Notes under the pieces: model-generated
Databases searched by the model: none
What the model saw: only the letters and a program-made list of their open reading frames with translations
What the model was told of the DNA's origin: nothing
Assembly: GCA_017480145.1 (NCBI GenBank)
Contig: JAFVBF010000071.1
Coordinates: 23,906-87,905 of the forward strand
Reading direction: 5' to 3'
DNA from: Bacteroidales bacterium
GTDB lineage: Bacteria; Bacteroidota; Bacteroidia; Bacteroidales; P3
DNA: 64,000 bases
Position numbers and translations under genes: made by a program
In this document: piece after piece, positions 46,080 to 55,620 of the stretch
Layout: each line of letters begins with the position of its first letter
How positions within the stretch are numbered: the first letter of the stretch is position 1

Positions 46080-47225
46080 ATGGGAGTCGAAAGACATCTG
46101 CATATTGTTTCGTTCAACATCCCACTGCCTGCCGACTATGGCGGTGTCATTGATGTGTTCTATCGTATCAAGGCTTTGTATGCTCAAGGAGTCAAAATCC
46201 ATTTGCATTGTTTCCTGTACGGGCGTCAGCCCGTGGCCGAATTGCATCGCTATTGTGTTGAGGTTTGCTATTATAAGCGCTCCATGAGTGGTTGGCTTCT
46301 TTTCTCGTCAAAACCATTTATTGTCGTTTCTCGACGCAATAAGCAGCTGGTTCATAGGATTATGCAGGATGACTATCCAGTCCTGATTGAGGGTCTACAT
46401 TGTTGTGCTACTCTTGAAACATTGCGCCAATCCGAATGCCAATCCACTCGTCCTCAACGTACTATCCTGGTACGTATGCACAATGTAGAGCATGATTACT
46501 ATTATGCACTTGGCCGGGCTACAAAGAAAACTTTCTATCGTCTTTATCTGATGTTGGAGGCTTTCAAGTTGCGCCGCTACGAATCTGTTTTGTCAAAGGC
46601 CACTGCGTTGTTAGCTGTTTCCAATCAGGATTTACGATATTTTGTAAACCTTAACTACACAAAATCCATTCTATTGCCCTCATCTCATGCGAACGACAAA
46701 CTAACTTCCCGTGCAGGGCAGGGGAGTTATGCACTCTACCATGGCGACCTGTCTGTGCCTGAAAATGTGCAGGCTGTTGACTGGCTTTTGACAAATGTTT
46801 TTAGCAATGGGCGACATCGCTTACGTGTGGCGGGACGTAATCCTGACTCTGAATTGGCAAGGCATATAGCTAAGATGCCCAATGTGGAGCTCATTTCCTC
46901 TCCCAACCGCGACGCAATGCAGCATCTGATCTCTGAAGCTCAAGTAGTTGTGATGGTTACGGCTCAGCCTACAGGATTGAAGCTCAAGTTGCTCAACTCG
47001 CTCTATGCGAGTCGTTTCTGTTTGGTTAATTCTAATATGGTGGCGGGAACCCCTTTGGGTTCACTATGCGTAGTAGCCGATACCCCTGAAGCAATGCGCG
47101 ACAGTCTTGACGAACTCATGTCTCGGCCTTTTACTGAGTCGGAGATAGAACGTAGGCGCCAGTTGCTTGGGCAGTACTACGATGTTCGGCACAATGCCGA
47201 GGTGCTGATTGACTTGTTTTTATAA
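46080..47225 (+). CDS. Glycosyltransferase, GT-B fold
   Basis: The 381-residue protein begins with HIVSFNIPLPADYGGVIDVF, the usual N-terminal glycine-rich acceptor loop. It contains RMHNVEHDYYYALGR and a C-terminal half with ALYHGDLSVPENVQAVDWLL, LRVAGRNPD and PTGLKLKLLNSLYASRFCLVN. Similar genes are common in Bacteroidota, often annotated as glycosyltransferase family 1. Donor and target are unknown. The ATG lies 5 bp after the MBL gene stop. Confidence 0.82.
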   Translation: MGVERHLHIVSFNIPLPADYGGVIDVFYRIKALYAQGVKIHLHCFLYGRQPVAELHRYCVEVCYYKRSMSGWLLFSSKPFIVVSRRNKQLVHRIMQDDYPVLIEGLHCCATLETLRQSECQSTRPQRTILVRMHNVEHDYYYALGRATKKTFYRLYLMLEAFKLRRYESVLSKATALLAVSNQDLRYFVNLNYTKSILLPSSHANDKLTSRAGQGSYALYHGDLSVPENVQAVDWLLTNVFSNGRHRLRVAGRNPDSELARHIAKMPNVELISSPNRDAMQHLISEAQVVVMVTAQPTGLKLKLLNSLYASRFCLVNSNMVAGTPLGSLCVVADTPEAMRDSLDELMSRPFTESEIERRRQLLGQYYDVRHNAEVLIDLFL

Positions 47226-47244
47226 TAATAATTTTATATCTTTG
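47214..47244 (+). promoter_or_regulatory. Promoter of the DUF4199 gene
   Basis: TTG at 47214-47216, a 20-bp spacer and TATCTTTG at 47237-47244 fit the Bacteroidota consensus. It lies across the end of the preceding gene and gives a leader of only about 11 nt. Confidence 0.65.
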
Positions 47245-47261
47245 CATATTACGTTGTCCGT

Positions 47262-47813
47262 ATGGCAAAGATTATAAGGCAGTATCAGTCAGAGATATAC
47301 GGCAATTATAGGCTGGCATATCTTTATTATGGCATCTTGACGGGTGTCTTACTTGCCTTGACGGTATTCTTTCAACGTCTTTTGTTTCCTTCCACGCTGT
47401 CATCTCCTGAGTCTTATGTGACTGATGGAGTGCTTGCTGTTTCGATTTTCTTGGCCGCATGGCACTACCGTTCCCGCCTGCCGCACCAGAAGGTCATGCT
47501 TAAAGAACTGCTGCTGGTTGGAATCGGCATGAGTATGGTTGCTTCGTTGTTGTATGGACTCCTGCTGTGGTTTCTCTGTGGGGTTGCATTTCCCGATATC
47601 GTGCAGTCTTTTATTATGCACCGGCTGTCTGTGATGCCTTCGCCCGAAGAAAGTCCGGATGCTTTTGTAGCAGTGGCTCGGACCAAGGACTATACGGCGG
47701 GTGACTGGGCTTTTATTGGTGGATTCCGTGTGTTTGTCATTTCGATAATCTTTGTTTTTTTTGCTGCTATCATTTTCAAAACAGAGAAAAGCCCTCAGAA
47801 AACAATCAAATAG
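47262..47813 (+). CDS. DUF4199 membrane protein
   Basis: The 183-residue protein has four predicted membrane helices (about 18-36, 48-66, 80-101, 152-172) in the DUF4199 arrangement, with a soluble loop containing VMPSPEESPDAFVAVART before the last helix. The family occurs in Bacteroidota beside a GT2 glycosyltransferase, as here, where that gene follows by 28 bp. Its function is unknown. Confidence 0.83.
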   Translation: MAKIIRQYQSEIYGNYRLAYLYYGILTGVLLALTVFFQRLLFPSTLSSPESYVTDGVLAVSIFLAAWHYRSRLPHQKVMLKELLLVGIGMSMVASLLYGLLLWFLCGVAFPDIVQSFIMHRLSVMPSPEESPDAFVAVARTKDYTAGDWAFIGGFRVFVISIIFVFFAAIIFKTEKSPQKTIK

Positions 47814-47841
47814 AATATATTAAGAATTTAAAAGTTAAGTC

Positions 47842-48777
47842 ATGGATATCTCAATTATTGTCCCCCTTTACAACGAAGAAGAGTCTCTGCCTCATTTGGC
47901 CGAGTGGATTGATCGTGTGATGAATCAGCACCATTTTGATTATGAGGTGATAATGGTGGACGATGGTAGCAAGGACAAGTCCTGGTCAGTGGTTGAATCG
48001 CTCCGAGCCTCCAATCCCCGCTATAAGGGGGTCAAGTTCCGTCGCAATTATGGCAAGTCGGCAGCTCTGAATGTCGGTTTTACCCATGCTCAGGGGGATG
48101 TTGTTGTTACAATGGATGCGGACCTTCAGGACAGCCCAGACGAAGTTCCAGAACTTTACCGTATGATAATGGAGGAGGGCTACGACCTCGTTAGCGGATG
48201 GAAAAAGAAACGTTACGATTCTAAGATAGCCAAGAATATTCCTTCCAAATTTTTTAATTGGACAACGCGTAAAATGAGCGGTATTAAACTTCATGACTTC
48301 AACTGTGGGTTGAAGGCTTACCGCCATGATGTGGTCAAGAGCATAGAGGTCTATGGTGAGATGCATCGTTATATTCCTGTTATAGCCAAATGGGCTGGAT
48401 TCTCCAATATCGGCGAGAAGGTCGTGCAGCATCGCAAACGAGAGTTCGGTGTCACCAAGTTTGGCATGAATCGTTTTGTCAATGGCTACCTGGACCTTAT
48501 GAGCATTATGTTTATGTCCAAATTTGGTAAACAGCCGATGCATGTTTTCGGCCTCTGGGGTTCTGTGTCTTTTCTTTTTGGGTTTGGCATTGTCGTAGTA
48601 CTGGTATTCCGCAAGGCGCTGGGTTTAATGAATCTCTCTTCCAGTGTGTTGCTCCCACTTGCCATCTTTCTTGCCACAATGGGTATGATGCTGTTTCTGG
48701 CTGGGTTCCTCGGCGAACTTATTTGTCGTAACTCGCCCACCCGCAACGAGTATTTGATTGAGAAAGTCGAACTCTGA
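47842..48777 (+). CDS. Family 2 glycosyltransferase, polyprenyl-phosphate type (GtrB/DPM-like)
   Basis: The 311-residue enzyme has a GT-A catalytic domain (SIIVPLYNEEESLPHL, VMVDDGSKDKSW, the metal-binding MDADLQDSPDEVP) and two C-terminal membrane helices (about 235-257 and 268-290). This matches enzymes that load a sugar onto undecaprenyl phosphate at the inner membrane. The sugar is not identifiable. It is paired with the DUF4199 gene and followed after 11 bp by the DUF5715 gene. Confidence 0.9.
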   Translation: MDISIIVPLYNEEESLPHLAEWIDRVMNQHHFDYEVIMVDDGSKDKSWSVVESLRASNPRYKGVKFRRNYGKSAALNVGFTHAQGDVVVTMDADLQDSPDEVPELYRMIMEEGYDLVSGWKKKRYDSKIAKNIPSKFFNWTTRKMSGIKLHDFNCGLKAYRHDVVKSIEVYGEMHRYIPVIAKWAGFSNIGEKVVQHRKREFGVTKFGMNRFVNGYLDLMSIMFMSKFGKQPMHVFGLWGSVSFLFGFGIVVVLVFRKALGLMNLSSSVLLPLAIFLATMGMMLFLAGFLGELICRNSPTRNEYLIEKVEL

Positions 48778-48788
48778 CCCTTCTTTAT

Positions 48789-49817
48789 ATGGCACGCTAC
48801 AAGCAGCAATATAGGAGCAGTTCGTCCATCCGTCGCTGGCATTGGATTCAGTCGGGTACCCATGGGCTATTGCTCTTTCTATCGCTCTGTGCCATTGGCG
48901 GATTGCTTGTATTAGCTATTTATCATCGGGGGGCTATTATGCACTGGATTGCTGGTGCTTTCTCTAAAAAGGAATCTGAACCTACTGCAGATACAATCTA
49001 TAAACGTCTCTGTCGAGAGGAAATCCCATTGGTCAGTTTCCGTCACGTCCGCTACAGTGATTTTTTTCACGATCTCAACGATGTCCAACTTGTGTCGGCT
49101 CAGCGTTGGGGACTGAATGAGTCCCCGTCTATCAGCGAACTTGAAAATAGTGAACAGGTATGGCGAATTGCCACTACCAGTCTTTATGTGGTTGATTCCA
49201 TGTCTTTCTCTCGGCCATACCTGGTTCCCGCTGCTTTCGTCATGCTTCAGTATATTGGCGAGCGGTTTGCTGAAATTTTATCCGAAAGGAAGTCCGATGC
49301 TCATTCTTATCGCCCTATAGTTACCAGCGCACTTCGTACAGAGGAGGATGTCCGCCGCTTACAACGATGTAACCGCAACGCTACCGACAATTCCTGTCAT
49401 TGCTATGGAACAACGATTGACATAACTTATACTCGTTTCATGCGAGACGATGGTGTCGTAGTGCAGTATCCTTGGCTTACTCAGCTTTTGGCTCAGGCTT
49501 TGTACGAACTCCGCTATGAAGGCATCTGCCATGTCCGCTACGAGGTCTTTCAGCCTTGTTTCCATATCACGGTACGAAATGTGGAATATTTGGGAGGGCA
49601 GCCATATACGTGCAGGCTTTTCGAACCGATACGGCCCATTGAAGGTCAAGGGCTGAGCGATATCGCTCTTGTTGAAGAGTCTTTTGACGACATGGGGGCT
49701 GATAGCCTTTTTTCGGTTTCCGATACGATTAAGTCTGTACTGCCTTTGACAAATCCTATGCCGAAAACTCCTGCTCAACGAATGAGTCCATCTGTTGGAT
49801 CAATGCTCCAGTTTTAG
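48789..49817 (+). CDS. DUF5715 family protein with an M15-like zinc motif
   Basis: The 342-residue protein has one N-terminal membrane helix (about 26-46) and a periplasmic domain. Region 178-212 reads TSALRTEEDVRRLQ then NSCHCYGTTIDITY, which matches the SxHxxGxAxD zinc site of M15 DD-peptidases (His204, Asp211). A later CHVRYEVFQPCFHIT supplies a possible general base Glu252 and third ligand His259. D-Ala-D-Ala or related peptide cleavage in the periplasm is therefore plausible but unproven. It follows the GT2 gene by 11 bp. Confidence 0.75.
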   Translation: MARYKQQYRSSSSIRRWHWIQSGTHGLLLFLSLCAIGGLLVLAIYHRGAIMHWIAGAFSKKESEPTADTIYKRLCREEIPLVSFRHVRYSDFFHDLNDVQLVSAQRWGLNESPSISELENSEQVWRIATTSLYVVDSMSFSRPYLVPAAFVMLQYIGERFAEILSERKSDAHSYRPIVTSALRTEEDVRRLQRCNRNATDNSCHCYGTTIDITYTRFMRDDGVVVQYPWLTQLLAQALYELRYEGICHVRYEVFQPCFHITVRNVEYLGGQPYTCRLFEPIRPIEGQGLSDIALVEESFDDMGADSLFSVSDTIKSVLPLTNPMPKTPAQRMSPSVGSMLQF

Positions 49818-49859
49818 TTTAAATAAACAAAATAATAATCTGAAAAACAATATATAGAA

Positions 49860-50960
49860 ATGAGTTTGCAATGTGGTATTGTCGGACTTCCCAATGTGGG
49901 AAAATCCACCCTTTTCAACTGTCTCAGTAATGCTAAGGCCCAGGCTGCTAATTTCCCTTTTTGCACCATTGAACCTAATGTAGGCGTTATCACGGTACCT
50001 GATGAGCGACTGAACAAACTGGTCGAAATAGAGCATCCGGCCAGTGTGGTTCCTGCCACTGTCGAAATTGTAGATATTGCTGGCCTTGTCAAAGGCGCCT
50101 CCAAAGGGGAAGGGTTGGGCAATAAGTTCTTGGGCGATATACGTACTACCGATGCTATCATCCACGTACTTCGTTGCTTTGAGGACGACAACATCACCCA
50201 TGTGGATGGTTCCGTCAACCCTGTTAGAGACAAGCAGACCATTGACTTGGAATTGCAATTCAAGGATCTGGAGACGATAGAGAATCGCTATGATAAAGAG
50301 GTGAAGAAGGCCAAGGCTGGCGGTGATGCTAAGGCCAAGCGTCTTGTTGAGGTCATGGATCTCTACCGTGAGGCGCTACTCCGTGGCAAAAGTGCCCGCA
50401 CTGTCCATCTGGAGGAAAGCCAGCTGGAGGCCGCCAAGGACCTCATGTTGCTGACATCTAAGCCTATACTCTATGTCTGTAATGTCGATGAGGCCTCTGT
50501 CACTACGGGCAATGCCTATGTGGATGATGTTCGTGAAGCGGTGAAGGATGAAGATGCTGAGGTTTTGGTCATAGGTGCCGCCATTGAGGCTGATATTGCA
50601 GAGCTGGAAACCTATGAGGAAAAACAAATGTTTCTGGAGGATTTGGGGTTGAAGGAGTCTGGTGTCAATCGTCTCATTAAGGCCGCATATAAGCTGCTCA
50701 ATCTTCAGACTTTCCTTACAGCAGGACCTAAGGAATGCCGTGCATGGACGTTTAAGAAAGGAATGAAAGCTCCTCAGACAGCGGGCATTATACATAGTGA
50801 TTTCGAGCGTGGATTTATTCGTGCAGAGGTAATAAAGTTTGAGGATTATGTCTCGCTTGGCAGTGAATCCAAATGCCGTGAAGCTGGCAAAATCTCCGTG
50901 GAAGGCAAAGATTATATTGTTCAGGATGGAGACATTATGCATTTCCGTTTCAATGTGTAA
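49860..50960 (+). CDS. ychF: Redox-regulated ATPase YchF (Obg-like, OLA1)
   Basis: The 366-residue P-loop protein has G1 GLPNVGKSTLFN, the switch region NFPFCTIEPNVG, G3 DIAGLVKGASKGEGLGN and a G4 variant YVCNVDE in place of NKxD. A coiled-coil insertion sits at about 130-190 and a TGS domain at the C-terminus (TFLTAGPKECRAWTFKKG onward). The family hydrolyses ATP rather than GTP and binds ribosomes. Length is standard. Confidence 0.95.
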   Translation: MSLQCGIVGLPNVGKSTLFNCLSNAKAQAANFPFCTIEPNVGVITVPDERLNKLVEIEHPASVVPATVEIVDIAGLVKGASKGEGLGNKFLGDIRTTDAIIHVLRCFEDDNITHVDGSVNPVRDKQTIDLELQFKDLETIENRYDKEVKKAKAGGDAKAKRLVEVMDLYREALLRGKSARTVHLEESQLEAAKDLMLLTSKPILYVCNVDEASVTTGNAYVDDVREAVKDEDAEVLVIGAAIEADIAELETYEEKQMFLEDLGLKESGVNRLIKAAYKLLNLQTFLTAGPKECRAWTFKKGMKAPQTAGIIHSDFERGFIRAEVIKFEDYVSLGSESKCREAGKISVEGKDYIVQDGDIMHFRFNV

Positions 50961-50975
50961 GTCTTAAAGCGGTTC

Positions 50976-53708
50976 ATGGTTTTGAACAGATACTTCACAT
51001 ACCTTGTCCTTGTCAGCTCATTAGTTTTGCTGTCCGCCTGTTCCACAAAGAAGGCGGGTTGGACTAATGTCGCCTACCACAATACCACAACGCATTACAA
51101 TGTTTGGTGGAATGGCAATGAGAGTCTTAAAGAGGGTATTGCGCTGCTTGACAAGTCGGCAAAGGATGACTACACCCGTATATTGCCAGTGTATAAACTG
51201 GGTAGTAAGGAGGAGGCGATGGCGGTCTATCCTCAGTTGGACAGAGCCATTGAGAAAGGTGTTAAGGGAATTAAGAAGCATAGTATATATATTAAGGGGA
51301 AGGAATATGTTTCCTATATCCCCGAATGTTATTTGCTTACTGCTAAGGCCGCTTTCTACAAACAGGATTATGCCACGTCTGCTAATACTTGTAGGGTGAT
51401 GAAAGTCCAGTATGCTGGCTCGCAACCAGCTGATGAGGCTGTGATTCTCTTGGGGCGCAGTCTTGCGGCTACCCAGCAGTATCTGGAGGCGGAGTCAACG
51501 CTGGATCAGGCTATGTCCGAACTGGGTAAAAATAACTTCAATAAAAGATTGAAGGAACCCCTGTATCTTGCTATTGCAGAAGCTGCATTGCCACAAGAGA
51601 AATATAAAAAGGCCGTGCAATTTATTAAAATGGCTTTGGAGGAAACCTCCAGTAGCGATACGAAGGCACGTCTTAATTTTATCCTTGGACAGATTTATCA
51701 GCAGTTGGAAAAACGTCCCGTGGCCACAAAGTATTACGAGCAGTGTCTTAAGCACAATCCCGAGTATGTGATGGAGTTCAATGCCCGTATTAATCTTGCT
51801 GCCTGCGCCGATCTTCGTCATTCTGATATTTCCAAACTTGAAAAAGATTTGGACAAGATGCTCAAAGACAAGAAAAACGAAGAGTACCATGATCAGATAT
51901 ATTATGCCAAGGGCGAGATGTATATGCGGGCTAAGAAAGCCAAGGAGGCTATAGAGAATTTTTGCCGTTCTGTGGCGGTCTCAACCTCCAATCCCTCTCA
52001 GAAGGCAAAGTCGGCTTTGCGGGCTGGCGAGGTCTTTTATGATGTCTTTGAAAATTATGATGCAGCCCAGAGCTATTATGATACTGCCATGCAGATTATT
52101 CCAGCCACCTATCCTCACTATGGAGATATCAAGGTGCGTCACGACTTGCTTACCACACTGACTACGAATACCCGTCTTGTAGAACGTAATGACAGCCTGT
52201 TGCGTGTTGCCGATATGCCGGAGTCTCAGCGCAAGAAGTTCATTCAGAACCTTATTGACGAAAAAAAAAGAAAGGAGGAAGAGGCTCGGAAACAGGATTT
52301 GCTGGCTCAATATGCCTCCGATGCCAAGGCACAACAGAATACTCTCACGGGCGATTGGTATTTCTATAATGCTACAAACGTTCAGAAGGGCAAGGAGACT
52401 TTCAAACAGCGGTGGGGAATGCGTCCTCTTGAGGATTATTGGTTTTTATCCAAGAAGGGTACTATTAGTTTGGGAAGCTTGATTGCCGGAGTCGATGATG
52501 CTTACGATGACTCTGACACTCTCGCCTCTGATTCTTCCCTTGTTGCTGCAGGATTGTCCAGCAAGGCTATTTCGGATCCCAATCAGGTGGCTTTTTATGA
52601 AAAAGATTTGCCTTCGTCGCCTGCGGCGCGCGACACGATGCGCCTTGCCACCGCCGAGGCTCTCCTTAATGCTGGCTACCTCTACTATGATGGCATCAAG
52701 AATTTGGATAAGGCTTTGGAGTGCTATTTGCGTCTGGCTAACGAGTTCCCCGACTATGCTCAGATTGTGCAGGCGTTCTATATGCTTTACCGTATCTACG
52801 ACCGACAGGGTAATACGCCTAATGCCAATTATTATCGCGACATGGTGCTGATGGGCTTTCCTGATAGTGATTTCGCCAATCTCATTCGAGATGAGAATTT
52901 CTACAAAGAGATTGCTCGTCGCGATCAGTTGTTGCGTGACGAATACGATGAACTTTATACCACATTCCGACGCCATCGCTATAAGGAGGTCATCAATCAG
53001 TCTCAGGTTATCTGCTCGGAGTATCCTCAGGATCCTATGCTGCCCAAATTCCGCTACTGGGAAGCTATATCATACAGCCGCATTGACAATGCGCAGCGGG
53101 CCGTAGAGGTGTTTAATGGTATTTTGGCTTCTGTCGCAGCATCGGACAGCATAGTTCCACTGGTCAAGCAGCAGCTGTCTTTGCTTCAGAAAGAGTCTGG
53201 CATATCGGCTCTGGATCAACAGCCCTCTGTCGCCGACGAGGAAATCACGGCTGCCGATGAGGCTTTGGTCAAAAAGAAAGATCCAATGGCAACGGTGTCG
53301 GATGAACCGGAGGAACAGCAACTGTCTGCCGAGGCTCAGATGTACCGCTACCGTGAGAATCTACAGCATTATGTTGTCATCATTGTGAACGACAGGAAAA
53401 TCCGCGCCACGGATATGCAGTATAAAATTACAGACTTCAACACACAATATTATGCTAATGCTGGTTACCGTGTTAATCCGTTGATGTTTACTGATTCTAC
53501 GCAACTCATCACAATTCATCGCTTCAAGAATGCCTCCGATGCTACGGACTACTGGACCCATCTCCGTCTTGACGATGGACCTCTTATGCAGTTTAACGAA
53601 GCCGATTATGTCGCCTTCCCAATATCCACCCAGAACTACACCACATTCTACAGCCGTAAGAACATAGAGGCATACAAAGAGTTTTTCGACAGATACTACA
53701 AACGGTAG
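50976..53708 (+). CDS. PorW/SprE-like TPR lipoprotein (type IX secretion/gliding associated)
   Basis: The 910-residue protein has a lipoprotein signal (LVLLSACS, Cys22) followed by the Bacteroidota-specific N-terminal stretch AYHNTTTHYNVWWNGNESLK. Tandem TPR-like helices follow (about 115-400 and 560-740). A charged coiled-coil stretch lies near 425-450 and a beta-rich C-terminus begins near 790 (YVVIIVNDRKIRATDMQYKI). PorW/SprE supports type IX secretion in Porphyromonas and Flavobacterium. Homologues also occur where T9SS is absent, so a secretion role is only suggested. It starts 15 bp after ychF and precedes a bactofilin. Confidence 0.82.
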   Translation: MVLNRYFTYLVLVSSLVLLSACSTKKAGWTNVAYHNTTTHYNVWWNGNESLKEGIALLDKSAKDDYTRILPVYKLGSKEEAMAVYPQLDRAIEKGVKGIKKHSIYIKGKEYVSYIPECYLLTAKAAFYKQDYATSANTCRVMKVQYAGSQPADEAVILLGRSLAATQQYLEAESTLDQAMSELGKNNFNKRLKEPLYLAIAEAALPQEKYKKAVQFIKMALEETSSSDTKARLNFILGQIYQQLEKRPVATKYYEQCLKHNPEYVMEFNARINLAACADLRHSDISKLEKDLDKMLKDKKNEEYHDQIYYAKGEMYMRAKKAKEAIENFCRSVAVSTSNPSQKAKSALRAGEVFYDVFENYDAAQSYYDTAMQIIPATYPHYGDIKVRHDLLTTLTTNTRLVERNDSLLRVADMPESQRKKFIQNLIDEKKRKEEEARKQDLLAQYASDAKAQQNTLTGDWYFYNATNVQKGKETFKQRWGMRPLEDYWFLSKKGTISLGSLIAGVDDAYDDSDTLASDSSLVAAGLSSKAISDPNQVAFYEKDLPSSPAARDTMRLATAEALLNAGYLYYDGIKNLDKALECYLRLANEFPDYAQIVQAFYMLYRIYDRQGNTPNANYYRDMVLMGFPDSDFANLIRDENFYKEIARRDQLLRDEYDELYTTFRRHRYKEVINQSQVICSEYPQDPMLPKFRYWEAISYSRIDNAQRAVEVFNGILASVAASDSIVPLVKQQLSLLQKESGISALDQQPSVADEEITAADEALVKKKDPMATVSDEPEEQQLSAEAQMYRYRENLQHYVVIIVNDRKIRATDMQYKITDFNTQYYANAGYRVNPLMFTDSTQLITIHRFKNASDATDYWTHLRLDDGPLMQFNEADYVAFPISTQNYTTFYSRKNIEAYKEFFDRYYKR

Positions 53709-53770
53709 CCGCATCTGCGTGCGCTCTACATAAGGTATCTTGCTTGCAAACCCATTAATACAATATAGTT

Positions 53771-54160
53771 ATGGCAAAAATTGAATTGGAGACAGCTCCC
53801 ATTAGCACGCTTACGGCAGGCTCTTCTATTTCTGGTAATGTTAGTGTCAGTGGTGATTTTCGCCTTGATGGCACGCTCAATGGTGACATCACGCTTAATG
53901 GCAAATTGGTCGTCGGCGAGGGCGGCATAATCAATGGCAATATTATTTGCCAGAATGCCAACATCATGGGTGCCGTCAATGGTAATATCTCGGTCAAGGA
54001 ATTGCTGAGCCTTCATGCTACAGCACGTGTTCGAGGCGACATCCTCATCAACCGCCTCTCCATCGAGCCAGGTGCGCTGTATGCTGGAAACTGCCGCATT
54101 CTTGACGAGGTCAAGAAGAGTACGCAGCAGGAGACCGTCAAGGAGAATGCTTCGAAATAA
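53771..54160 (+). CDS. Bactofilin (polymer-forming cytoskeletal protein)
   Basis: The 129-residue protein is a short bactofilin: right-handed beta-helix repeats such as SISGNVSVSGDFRLDGTLNG, KLVVGEGGIINGNIICQN and GDILINRLSIEPGALYAG, framed by short polar tails. Bactofilins assemble without nucleotide into filaments at the inner membrane and organise wall or envelope enzymes. It lies 8 bp before the kinase-RapZ fusion gene, so the two are likely cotranscribed. Confidence 0.92.
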   Translation: MAKIELETAPISTLTAGSSISGNVSVSGDFRLDGTLNGDITLNGKLVVGEGGIINGNIICQNANIMGAVNGNISVKELLSLHATARVRGDILINRLSIEPGALYAGNCRILDEVKKSTQQETVKENASK

Positions 54161-54168
54161 CCAAATAA

Positions 54169-55620
54169 ATGTTGAAGAGTCTATTCGAATCGTGGGCTAA
54201 TGAACCCTGTACGGAGCAGATGGCACTTTCTGCCAATGGATCCAACCGTCGTTACTTTCGTCTAAGGGGTAGTTCTCGCCAGTGTGTGGCAGCCATTAAT
54301 GATGATGTGCGTGAAAATCAGGCTTTTATTTATTTGAGCCAATTCTTTATTTCACGGCAATTGCCTGTTCCAGAGGTCTTTATGGTCTCACATGATGGCA
54401 CAGCCTACCTTCAACAAGATTTAGGAGATACAACACTATACGATTTCGCCTACGACAAGAAGCGTCAAGGGCTGGGATTCGATGCCGAACTGGTGCAACT
54501 TTACAAGCAGGTTCTTAACGATTTAATTCGCTTTCAGACTTTGGGCGAAGGACTTGACTATAAGTTCTGCTATCCTCGCGGCAATTTCGACAGGCAGTCC
54601 ATGCAGTGGGATTTGAACTACTTTAAGTATTATTTCCTTAAATTGGCCCATATACCCTTTGATGAGCAGTTGTTGGAGGATGATTTTCAAAACTTCATGG
54701 ACTACTTGCTACAGGAGGATTGTAGCTATTTTATGTATCGCGATTTCCAGAGTCGCAATATTATGCTCCAGCCAGATAGAAGCCTTTTCTACATTGACTT
54801 CCAAGGTGGACGCCGAGGTGCTGCACAGTATGATGTCGCCAGCCTTATCTATAGTGCCAAGAGCGATATCCCTGAGCCGATTCGTCAGGAATTGTTGTCT
54901 CACTATGTTTCGAATATGGCTCCACATCTGCAGGCTCATGGAGTTTCCGAGGCTGATTTTCGTACACGTTTCTATGGCTATGTCCTTTTGCGTATCATGC
55001 AGGCTATGGGAGCCTATGGCTATCGGGGCTACTATGAACGCAAAGACTATTTCCTCAAAAGCATTCCTCTCGCTGTGGCCAATCTACGTCGTGTGGTGGA
55101 GTCTCATTCGCTGCCAGTATCCTTGCCTCATCTTTTTTCTGTTTGGCGTGCCATTATTGATTCCCCAGTGGCATCGGCCTATACAGATAGCACGTCGGGC
55201 AGGCTTATGGTAACGGTAAATAGTTTTTCTTATAAACAGGGATTGCCTCAGGATTTGAGTGGCAATGGGGGGGGGTATGTGTTCGATTGCCGGGCATTGC
55301 CCAATCCAGGTCGCTATCCAGAATACCGTTGCTACACTGGACGAGACCTACCCGTGCGTCAGTTCCTACAACAGGAGCCCGCAGTACTTCAGTTTCTGGA
55401 CCATGCGCAACGCCTCGTATTCCAGTCTATCGACAAGTATATGGAACGCCAGTTTTCTCACTTGATGATTTCCTTTGGTTGTACTGGAGGCCAGCATCGT
55501 TCGGTTTATTGTGCCGAGCAGATGGCTGAGCGAATTAGAAAGGCCTTCGATTGCGATGTGTCGCTACATCATATCGAACAAGAAAAAATAAAAAACTCTG
55601 AGAGGGGATTTTGTAACTGA
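54169..55620 (+). CDS. Fusion of an APH-like sugar/aminoglycoside kinase with a RapZ C-terminal domain
   Basis: The first about 335 residues form an APH-type phosphotransferase: a nucleotide loop GSNRRYFRLRG (24-34), the hinge LQQDLGDTTLYDFA, a catalytic Asp in MYRDFQSRNIML and the metal Asp in YIDFQGGRRG. From about 342 to the end the protein matches the RapZ C-terminal domain (VTVNSFSYKQGLPQDL, DCRALPNPG, SFGCTGGQHRSVYCAEQMA), which in E. coli binds glucosamine-6-phosphate and RNA or partner kinase. APH-like relatives such as AmgK phosphorylate cell-wall amino sugars. A role in amino-sugar sensing or recycling is inference. Confidence 0.87.
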   Translation: MLKSLFESWANEPCTEQMALSANGSNRRYFRLRGSSRQCVAAINDDVRENQAFIYLSQFFISRQLPVPEVFMVSHDGTAYLQQDLGDTTLYDFAYDKKRQGLGFDAELVQLYKQVLNDLIRFQTLGEGLDYKFCYPRGNFDRQSMQWDLNYFKYYFLKLAHIPFDEQLLEDDFQNFMDYLLQEDCSYFMYRDFQSRNIMLQPDRSLFYIDFQGGRRGAAQYDVASLIYSAKSDIPEPIRQELLSHYVSNMAPHLQAHGVSEADFRTRFYGYVLLRIMQAMGAYGYRGYYERKDYFLKSIPLAVANLRRVVESHSLPVSLPHLFSVWRAIIDSPVASAYTDSTSGRLMVTVNSFSYKQGLPQDLSGNGGGYVFDCRALPNPGRYPEYRCYTGRDLPVRQFLQQEPAVLQFLDHAQRLVFQSIDKYMERQFSHLMISFGCTGGQHRSVYCAEQMAERIRKAFDCDVSLHHIEQEKIKNSERGFCN

